NCBI RefSeq assembly: GCF_009192775.1
Contig: NZ_VTFX01000004.1
Location: forward strand, 310,001-374,000
Reading direction: 5' to 3'
From: Arthrobacter yangruifuii
Lineage (GTDB): Bacteria; Actinomycetota; Actinomycetes; Actinomycetales; Micrococcaceae
DNA length: 64,000 nucleotides
Shown piece after piece: positions 58,029 to 64,000 of this stretch (its first letter is position 1; each line of letters starts with the position of its first letter). The position numbers were made by a program, and so were the translations under genes. The notes beneath the pieces were generated by a model. It worked only from the letters and a program-made list of their open reading frames with translations, searched no databases and was not told the origin of the DNA.

Positions 58029-59894
58029 ATGGATCAGCTCGGGAATACCGAACGGACAACCGAAGAGCAGGGCAGTGAAGACCAGCAGCCGAAAGGCTCC
58101 GCTGGCGACACGGATGCTCCGCGCACGCCCTGCACGCTGGCGGTGTATCGGGCGGTTCCGGACGTCAGTGGCGACGCTGGCGACGGTACGGACTCCGACG
58201 ACGACGGCATCCAGACCGATTCCACGGAGTCCAGCTCCGGCACCGGGTCTACGGGTACCGGTTCAACGCCTTCTGCCACTCTCTTTGATGTACCCATACC
58301 GAGTCCCGAATCTCCACAGGTTCCCACCGAAGCGCCGGCAGCAGGATCCGCACCTAATTCGACCGGCGGGCTGGACGCCGGGTCCGCATCCGCCGCCGCT
58401 GACACAACGCCTGCAGCTACCGAACCCGGGTTCGTTCCGGAGGACACCACAGGCTCGGCAGGCTCTAAACCGACGGATCCGGCGGAACCCAGCTCCGTTC
58501 CAACGGACACCGCCGGGAGAGATGGCTTCCCGGACGGTTTTACCGGGGTGCTGGCGATGGCGAATCTGGAGTCCTTCGACGAACAGGCTACCGGTGAGGT
58601 GTTGGCCCGTTTGGCGCATTTGGTGCGGTGGACGCAGGCCCAGCAGGCCCGGGCGATCAACCATATGGAGGAACTGTTCCGCAAGGACGTATGCAGGCAC
58701 TTCGGCAGTGAAGGTCCGGGGCTGGCGTTCAGCGTCGCCGCCTCCGAATGCGCTGCGATCCTGAACGTTCCGCAGACCACCGCCCAAGGCATGATGGTCG
58801 AAGCCGGCAGACTCTGCAGCACCCATACCGCCACCCTGACCGGACTGGAAGAAGGACGCTTCTCCTACGCGCACGCCCAGGTGGTCCTGGATCAGTGCGA
58901 GAACATACCCTCCGCGGAACTTCCCGAGTTCGAGGCCGAACTGCTCGCCACAGCCGAAGGCATAACCCGGCCACAGTTCTGCGCCAAAGCCCGCCGGCTG
59001 CGGGAGGAAAAGTATCCCGAGACCATTCCCGAACGGCACCGGACCGCGTTCGAGAAACGCAAGGTGATCCTGGAACGGGACGAGGACGGCATGTCCTGGC
59101 TGTCGGCCAATCTACGGGCCGAGCATGCCCAGCAGATCTACACCGCACTGTGTACGTCGGCTAGGGGTGAGCAGGCGGATGGGGACCTGCGGACAGCGGA
59201 CCAGCTGCGGGCCGACATCCTGACCCAACTGCTCATGGGCGGGCTCGGTTCACCCCGCGCCGGCGGTTCCAACGGCGGGACCGCATCCGCCGGCAGGACC
59301 GACAAAGTCGGTGGCCCCAAATCTGAGGAGTCATCCGGGTCCATGGGTGTTCTGCCGCGCGCGGAGATCATGGTGCTGATCAACGCCGAAACGTTGTTCG
59401 GTGCCGACGAACAGCCCGCTGAACTGCACGGCTACGGGCCGATCAGCGCCGAAGCCGCCCGCAGACTCGCCCGCAACGCCGCCCACTGGACCGGACTGGC
59501 TCAAGACCCAACCACCGGGGAGATCCTCGGGGTCGGACGCCGCCGGAAAGTCCCCGCCGGACTCGCCCGCTGGCTACGGGCACGCGACGGAACCTGCAGG
59601 TTTCCCGGCTGCCGGGTCAGCACCGCGGTCACGGAGATCGACCACACCACCGACTGGGCGAAAGGCGGCGACACCGAACACGGCAACCTGGAACACCTTT
59701 GCCGCCGACACCACCGCTTCAAAACCCTGGGCTACTGGAAAGCCGCCCAACCCACACCGGGAGTGATGGAATGGACGTCCCCTACCGGGCGGGTCTACCG
59801 GACCGACCCCTTCCTGGAACTGAACCCAACCAGTTCATCCTCGATGTCAGGTCAACAGGCCACAGACCAGCGGGAGTCGGTACCGCCGTTCTAA
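58029..59894 (+). CDS. DUF222 / HNH endonuclease protein (13E12-repeat type)
   Basis: A 621-residue protein. Residues 1-170 are low complexity (Ser, Thr, Glu, Pro). Residues ~175-420 are the DUF222 domain (LAMANLESFDEQATGEVLAR, YAHAQVVLDQCENIP). A C-terminal HNH nuclease follows: ARDGTCRFPGC, TAVTEIDHTTDWAKGGDTEH, NLEHLCRRHHRFK, with the catalytic His in DHTT and zinc Cys residues. Such genes occur in many diverged copies in actinobacterial genomes and are probably selfish or mobile-element-like; a clear cellular role is unknown. No flanking repeats seen. Confidence 0.9.
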   Translation: MDQLGNTERTTEEQGSEDQQPKGSAGDTDAPRTPCTLAVYRAVPDVSGDAGDGTDSDDDGIQTDSTESSSGTGSTGTGSTPSATLFDVPIPSPESPQVPTEAPAAGSAPNSTGGLDAGSASAAADTTPAATEPGFVPEDTTGSAGSKPTDPAEPSSVPTDTAGRDGFPDGFTGVLAMANLESFDEQATGEVLARLAHLVRWTQAQQARAINHMEELFRKDVCRHFGSEGPGLAFSVAASECAAILNVPQTTAQGMMVEAGRLCSTHTATLTGLEEGRFSYAHAQVVLDQCENIPSAELPEFEAELLATAEGITRPQFCAKARRLREEKYPETIPERHRTAFEKRKVILERDEDGMSWLSANLRAEHAQQIYTALCTSARGEQADGDLRTADQLRADILTQLLMGGLGSPRAGGSNGGTASAGRTDKVGGPKSEESSGSMGVLPRAEIMVLINAETLFGADEQPAELHGYGPISAEAARRLARNAAHWTGLAQDPTTGEILGVGRRRKVPAGLARWLRARDGTCRFPGCRVSTAVTEIDHTTDWAKGGDTEHGNLEHLCRRHHRFKTLGYWKAAQPTPGVMEWTSPTGRVYRTDPFLELNPTSSSSMSGQQATDQRESVPPF

Positions 59895-60016
59895 CCACAA
59901 CAGGACTTCCTCGCTCCTGGCTGCCGGGGAAGATCCGTTGCACCGAGCCTTCGCTAGCCAAGGAGCAGCAAGCCGTCAGGAGAAAAGCCCCTTCCCTTTT
60001 CGCCGCCGTCGAGCGG

Positions 60017-61111
60017 TTAAATCTTCAGCTCAAACTCGAGCCGGCCGTGCCGGACGCCGTTGACCTGGAGTTCGAGGGCGTGGAGCCCGGTATAATGCCG
60101 ACGGGTGGTCATTTGCCGGAAGGCATGCCGGCCGGAAAGACTGCGGGACTCCCCCGGCGCGAGCTCCACAGTGGCCAGCTTGAACACCTTCTCGGTGGTC
60201 GCTCCGCTGGCTTTCACGTAATGGACGGCATAATCCACCGCCAGCCGCGCCGAGACATCCCCGGTATTGGCCAGAAGGAACCCGAAGACCAGATCCGCAG
60301 GCAAGGCGAGAACCTCAGCCTCGGCTTGCAGCTCGGTAACGCTTACCGAGGCCGGAGCGAAGCCCATCAGCTCCAGTGCCCCCGGATTGCCTTTCTTGAT
60401 CAGAGTGCGCAAGGCGTGACGCACCACCCATGTGCTGCCCGGGGTGCCGGTCTGCTGCCATCGCGCAGCAGCCTCCAGCACCAACTCCGGGGCATGCCGG
60501 GCCAGATCATTGGTGTGGTTGGCTACGGACCGGCGGACATAGTCCTCGGGATCGTTGTGCATGGCTTCCAGGATCGGCAGCGTAGCCTCGGGCCGGACCA
60601 TCAGCTGCGGAACCCGGACGGCCCAAGGCAGGTATGGACGGGTACCCTCGCTAGCCAGCCTGCGAACATGCTGATCCGGATGGACGGTCCACGACTGGAT
60701 GATCTCCAGCGCCCGGTCCGGCCGTTCCCGCAGCAGCCTGCGGATGGCAAACTCGCTGGTTAGCCGCGGCGTCAGCTCCGCCAAGAGGGCCAGCGCGTCG
60801 TCGAAGTCTGCATCCCTGCCGGACCGCAGGGCGAGCGTGACGGCAGCCTCGGTGACAGGCCAAAGCATCCATCCGCTGAACGCCGGTTCGGCCATGCCCG
60901 CACGAAACGCCGAAGCGGCTGTCGGATAGGAAACCAGCGTTTCCACCAGGGCATTGGCGACGACGTCGGTTCGTCCGCGAAGCGATAACGGCTCCAGCTT
61001 CTCCCCGGCGGCCAGCAGCTCGTCCCATTCACAGGCCGGGGCTGCGGCGGTAAGCACGTGCTGCAGCACGCGGACCTCGCCGATTCCGATCAGGTCATCC
61101 ATCGCACCCAA
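60017..61111 (-). CDS. AlkD-like DNA alkylation repair protein
   Basis: A 364-residue all-helical HEAT-repeat-like protein. RRLLRERPDRALEIIQSWTV, DQHVRRLASEGTRPYLPWAV, and DPEDYVRRSVANHTNDLARH match the AlkC/AlkD-type DNA glycosylase fold, which removes alkylated bases. The last ~100 residues (LAVDYAVHYVKASGATTEKV, then VELAPGESRSL) look like an added beta domain, as in AlkC-like proteins. TTG at 61111 is well placed after AAGGGGG; ATG at 61102 is the alternative. Confidence 0.8.
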   Translation of the reverse strand: MGAMDDLIGIGEVRVLQHVLTAAAPACEWDELLAAGEKLEPLSLRGRTDVVANALVETLVSYPTAASAFRAGMAEPAFSGWMLWPVTEAAVTLALRSGRDADFDDALALLAELTPRLTSEFAIRRLLRERPDRALEIIQSWTVHPDQHVRRLASEGTRPYLPWAVRVPQLMVRPEATLPILEAMHNDPEDYVRRSVANHTNDLARHAPELVLEAAARWQQTGTPGSTWVVRHALRTLIKKGNPGALELMGFAPASVSVTELQAEAEVLALPADLVFGFLLANTGDVSARLAVDYAVHYVKASGATTEKVFKLATVELAPGESRSLSGRHAFRQMTTRRHYTGLHALELQVNGVRHGRLEFELKI

Positions 61112-61238
61112 AGATGTGTCCCCCTTTTTCTACCTTCTGAAACCCTACGCCCCGCCGTCGTGCAGCTATTGTGCGGCAAGGCCGGAGCGCAGAATCGACC
61201 CGTGGCCCAGCTCCGTCGTATCCAACAGGTCAGGACGG

Positions 61239-61805
61239 TTATCCGTTTGCAGGGTGCCGCGTCATCTGGAGATCTCCTCCGTTTTGATCAGGGTCGTCCA
61301 CGAATCCGTATCGCCTGTATAGACGCGCACTGGCCTCGGTGGTGGACTCCAAATGCACCGGTTCGGTACACCCATCCAGCCGGTGCGAGAGCAGCAAGCT
61401 GCCTATCCCTTTGCTTCGGCCGTGGGCGGAAACAGCGATGCCTTCCAGGAGCCACCCGTTCCGGCCCGTCCGCTCTGGCTGGTTGTCCGGCCTCCTCCGG
61501 CTCTGCCGCTTCCACGCAGAAAACAACCGCGGGATCCGGCCAAGCAGCCCGTCCGGACGCTGACGCGGCGGATACCAGAGCGCCACCCCCACAAGCCGAT
61601 CGCCGTCCCAGGCACCATCGGCGTTGGACTCCGGAATCAGATCCCGAAGGCAGCGGCGGTAGTAACGCGTCAGCAGAGGCCTAACCAGACGGCGGACGCG
61701 GATCACGCGCTGCCAGCTGGGATCGGCTGCAAAAACATCCACCAGGATGGCTAGCGCCGCAGCCTGCTCACCGCGAGTCAGCGGCCGGACACTAATATCC
61801 GCCAT
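61239..61805 (-). CDS. GNAT-family N-acetyltransferase
   Basis: A 188-residue acetyltransferase. The acetyl-CoA loop appears as EGIAVSAHGRSKGIGSLLLSH, with the strand before it (GWLLEGIAV) and the late LESTTEASARLYRRYGF that closes the fold. The acceptor is unknown. It starts 2 nt after the ribH stop on the same strand, so it may be co-transcribed with the riboflavin genes. Confidence 0.85.
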   Translation of the reverse strand: MADISVRPLTRGEQAAALAILVDVFAADPSWQRVIRVRRLVRPLLTRYYRRCLRDLIPESNADGAWDGDRLVGVALWYPPRQRPDGLLGRIPRLFSAWKRQSRRRPDNQPERTGRNGWLLEGIAVSAHGRSKGIGSLLLSHRLDGCTEPVHLESTTEASARLYRRYGFVDDPDQNGGDLQMTRHPANG

Positions 61806-61807
61806 TC

Positions 61808-62290
61808 CTAGACTCCTGCGCCGCGAAGCTCCGCCACGGTCAGCACCGCTGCTGCCGTTGCCTCATAACCCTTGTCCTCCGAGGATCCCGGCAGGCCGGC
61901 ACGGTCCAGGCCCTGCTGCTCGGTGTCGCAGGTCAGGACTCCAAAGCCAATCGGGGTGCCGGTGCGGACGCTGACCTCGGTGAGGCCGGTGGTTGCAGCG
62001 GAGCAGACGTACTCGAAGTGCGGGGTGCCGCCGCGGATCACGACGCCGAGGGCCACCACCGCGTCATAGTGCGGTGCCAGCCGGGCAGCAGCAACGGGCA
62101 GTTCGAAGCTGCCGGGAACCCGGATCAGCTTCGGTTCCAGTCCGCCTTCTTCGACGGCGCGCAGGGCCCCGGCGATGAGTCCGTCCATGATTTCGGTGTG
62201 CCAGCTGGCGGCAACGATGGCCAGCCGAACGGGTATGCCCGCCAACTTGATACCGCTGAGGTTGGTGGCAGGGGCGCCGTGTCCACTCAT
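61808..62290 (-). CDS. ribH: 6,7-dimethyl-8-ribityllumazine synthase
   Basis: A 160-residue subunit of the lumazine synthase capsid, condensing the RibA-derived pyrimidine with the RibB product. Hallmarks are [53 protein letters not shown] (with the catalytic His) and [14 protein letters not shown]. It lies 125 nt after ribA; that gap shows no FMN riboswitch. Confidence 0.96.
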   Translation of the reverse strand: MSGHGAPATNLSGIKLAGIPVRLAIVAASWHTEIMDGLIAGALRAVEEGGLEPKLIRVPGSFELPVAAARLAPHYDAVVALGVVIRGGTPHFEYVCSAATTGLTEVSVRTGTPIGFGVLTCDTEQQGLDRAGLPGSSEDKGYEATAAAVLTVAELRGAGV

Positions 62291-62415
62291 GATGCTGCTC
62301 CTTGGTGTTGGGGTCGGGGGTGTTTTGATGCCGGGGATGTTCCCGGGTTACGACTGCTCCCGGGAGCGTGGGGGCCCCGGGATTTCCGGGAACGGGGTCA
62401 GTCGAAAGATCTCAT

Positions 62416-63075
62416 TCAGCTCTGCCGCACGGGCTTGGTGCGCAGCAGGGTGAGGTGATGGTCCATCCGGTCCCGCTTGGTCTGCAGGTACCGTTCATTC
62501 TCGGCACGGACGGGCACCTCGGAAGGCACCATGGCCTCCACCTCCACCCCGTAACGGCGCATCCAGTCCCGCTTCGCCGGGTTGTTGGTCAGCAGCCGGA
62601 TCCGGTGCAGGCCCAGCTGGTGCAGGATCTCGGCAGCAGCCTGGTAGTCACGGGCGTCCACAGGCAGGCCAAGCTGTTCGTTGGCCTCCACAGTGTCCGC
62701 ACCGGCTTCCTGCAGAGCATAGGCGCGCAGCTTATTGGCCAGCCCGATCCCCCGGCCTTCCTGGCCGCGCAGGTACACAATGGTTCCGCCGTACAGTGCT
62801 ACCAGTTCCATGGCCTGCTCCAGCTGTTCTCCGCAGTCGCAGCGGAAGGATCCGAACACGTCTCCGGTGAGGCATTCCGAATGCAGCCGGACCAAAGGCG
62901 CTCCCTCGCCCAGAGTGCCGGATTGTTCGGTTGACGTGCCGGGCGCAGAAAGGGTCAGATGTTCGACGCCGGTGCGGGAGTCAGTCCAGGCGATGGCAGT
63001 GAAGTCTCCGGCCGCGGTGGGCAGATGCACTGCGGGCCCGGGCAGAACCGGCGAGGTGGCTGCGGCTTCGCTCAT
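62416..63075 (-). CDS. ribA: GTP cyclohydrolase II
   Basis: A 219-residue enzyme opening GTP for riboflavin synthesis. The zinc cysteines are in [21 protein letters not shown], and the catalytic region [21 protein letters not shown] is intact, with [12 protein letters not shown] at the end. It is separate from ribB rather than a ribBA fusion, but its ATG overlaps the ribB stop by 4 nt, so the two are coupled. Confidence 0.96.
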   Translation of the reverse strand: MSEAAATSPVLPGPAVHLPTAAGDFTAIAWTDSRTGVEHLTLSAPGTSTEQSGTLGEGAPLVRLHSECLTGDVFGSFRCDCGEQLEQAMELVALYGGTIVYLRGQEGRGIGLANKLRAYALQEAGADTVEANEQLGLPVDARDYQAAAEILHQLGLHRIRLLTNNPAKRDWMRRYGVEVEAMVPSEVPVRAENERYLQTKRDRMDHHLTLLRTKPVRQS

Positions 63076-63707
63076 GCGCCGGCCCTCCGCTCCTGGACGT
63101 ACTGGACCAGGTCCTCGATGGAGACCAGCGGAATCCCGTGGGTATCCGCGAACGTGCGAAGCGCAGGCAGGCGCATCATCTCGCCGTCATCATGCACGAG
63201 TTCGGCAATGACGCCCACCGGAGCGCAGCCGGCCAGCCCGGCCAGCTCCACGGCAGCTTCGGTATGGCCGCGGCGTTCGCGCACGCCGCCGTCGGCAGCG
63301 CGCAGGGGAAAGACATGTCCGGGGCGGTGCAGATCGCCCGGCCCGGCAGCAGGATCAGCCAGCACCCGGGCGGTGAGGGCACGGTCCGAGGCGCTGACCC
63401 CGGTGCTGGTGCCCTCCGCGGCGTCGCAGGAGACGGTGTAGGCGGTGCCTTTCGCGTCCTGGTTGACCGCCGTCATGGGCGGCAGCTCCAGCCGGTCCGC
63501 ATAGCTGCGGGGAAGCGGCACGCAGACAACACCGGAGCTGTAGCGGATGGTCCACCCCATCAGCGCCGGGGTGGCATGCTGGGCGGCAAAGACGATGTCG
63601 CCCTCGTTCTCACGGTCTGCATCATCCACAACGACGACGGCCCGGCCGGCCGCAATCGCTTCGACGGCTTCGGAGACGGGGTTCAAAACAATGGCGGGAG
63701 CGTTCAT
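63072..63707 (-). CDS. ribB: 3,4-dihydroxy-2-butanone 4-phosphate synthase
   Basis: A 211-residue enzyme making the four-carbon unit of lumazine from ribulose 5-phosphate. The acidic metal-binding loop [20 protein letters not shown] and [20 protein letters not shown] are diagnostic, with [14 protein letters not shown] and [16 protein letters not shown] following. It overlaps ribE by 4 nt and ribA by 4 nt. Confidence 0.96.
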   Translation of the reverse strand: MNAPAIVLNPVSEAVEAIAAGRAVVVVDDADRENEGDIVFAAQHATPALMGWTIRYSSGVVCVPLPRSYADRLELPPMTAVNQDAKGTAYTVSCDAAEGTSTGVSASDRALTARVLADPAAGPGDLHRPGHVFPLRAADGGVRERRGHTEAAVELAGLAGCAPVGVIAELVHDDGEMMRLPALRTFADTHGIPLVSIEDLVQYVQERRAGA

Positions 63708-64000
63708 TGAGCCTCCTTCGCAGAGCTGTTGGACGGGGTGGCGTCGGACAGGGCGCCGTCGGACGAGGTCCCCCCGGATGCAGCGCCGTCAGACAAGGAT
63801 CCCCCGGATGCAGCGCCGTCGGACAAGGTCCCCCCGGATCCGGCACCGGCAGACGAACCGGGCGTACGCGGACCGGCGAACGCGAGCAGCCGTTCGGCGT
63901 ACTTGGCCAGCACGTCCACCTCCAGGTTCACCTGGCTGCCCGGCACCAGTGCCCCGAGCCCGGTTTCAGCCAGCGTGGTGGGGATCAGGCCCACCTCGAA
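63704..64000 (-). CDS. ribE: Riboflavin synthase alpha chain, 3' part only
   Basis: The gene runs off the right edge; the last 98 codons are visible. [20 protein letters not shown], then [16 protein letters not shown] is the end of the second lumazine-binding barrel and the trimerisation helix. Beyond the normal C-terminus it carries about 45 extra residues of Gly/Ser/Asp repeats ([18 protein letters not shown]), encoded by a 30-bp DNA repeat. The tail is probably disordered and dispensable. Confidence 0.93.
   Translation of the reverse strand, partial: FEVGLIPTTLAETGLGALVPGSQVNLEVDVLAKYAERLLAFAGPRTPGSSAGAGSGGTLSDGAASGGSLSDGAASGGTSSDGALSDATPSNSSAKEAQ
63753..63842. repeat. Three 30-bp tandem repeats in the ribE tail
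   Basis: Three near-identical 30-bp units begin GCGCCGTCxGACxAGG at 63753, 63783 and 63813. Each keeps the reading frame and adds about ten residues to the riboflavin synthase tail. Such in-frame repeats usually differ in number between strains. Confidence 0.8.

Overview
The window is GC-rich chromosomal DNA from an actinobacterium, most likely Micrococcaceae (Arthrobacter-like). The evidence is the codon composition, frequent GTG/TTG starts, and the gene order hisI-trpE-Trp-associated membrane protein-HGxxPAAW protein-trpC-trpB-trpA-lgt-gltB-gltD, all of which is typical of actinobacteria. The genus is an inference; no rRNA or tRNA gene is visible.

Backbone. Bases 1-14400 hold an old-yellow-enzyme fragment, glutamate synthase (gltD, gltB), lgt and the tryptophan block with hisI, nearly all on the minus strand and often overlapping by 4 nt. 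hisF, hisG and hisE lie at 35.4-37.4 kb, and ribH, ribA, ribB and a partial ribE at 61.8-64.0 kb. From memory of other actinobacteria (for example Streptomyces), hisF/hisI and hisE/ribH are close neighbours. Here each pair is split by about 20-24 kb of variable genes.

Variable block 1 (about 16.5-31 kb) is a polymorphic-toxin locus read on the minus strand. A WXG100-like protein (29.0-29.3 kb) precedes a 1877-residue RHS/YD-repeat protein with a variable C-terminal toxin tip (23.2-28.8 kb) and its presumed immunity gene. Downstream are a KptA/Tpt1 RNA 2'-phosphotransferase, an orphan RHS C-terminal module, pieces of at least one more toxin tip, and a row of small, AT-richer immunity-like genes, some duplicated or decayed. 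A GH43-like propeller protein lies upstream. An alcohol dehydrogenase, an MFS transporter, a GIY-YIG-like protein and a type I mannose-6-phosphate isomerase follow, up to hisF.

Variable block 2 (37.4-61.8 kb) opens with the most interesting gene: an AT-richer 745-residue fusion of a caspase-like protease, a Ser/Thr protein kinase and an unknown C-terminal domain. It stands alone and may be a single-gene defence or cell-suicide system. It is followed by metabolic genes, a hemerythrin-like and an ECF sigma gene that both lost their 5' ends at one junction, and a complete sugar ABC-transport/dehydrogenase operon divergent from a LacI regulator. Then come MFS exporters, three membrane-protein/HTH-regulator pairs, an internally deleted RidA gene, a DUF222-HNH protein, an AlkD-like protein and a GNAT acetyltransferase.

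No CRISPR array, insertion sequence, transposase, integrase or rRNA/tRNA gene was recognised. Domain assignments come from reading motifs, not from searches.
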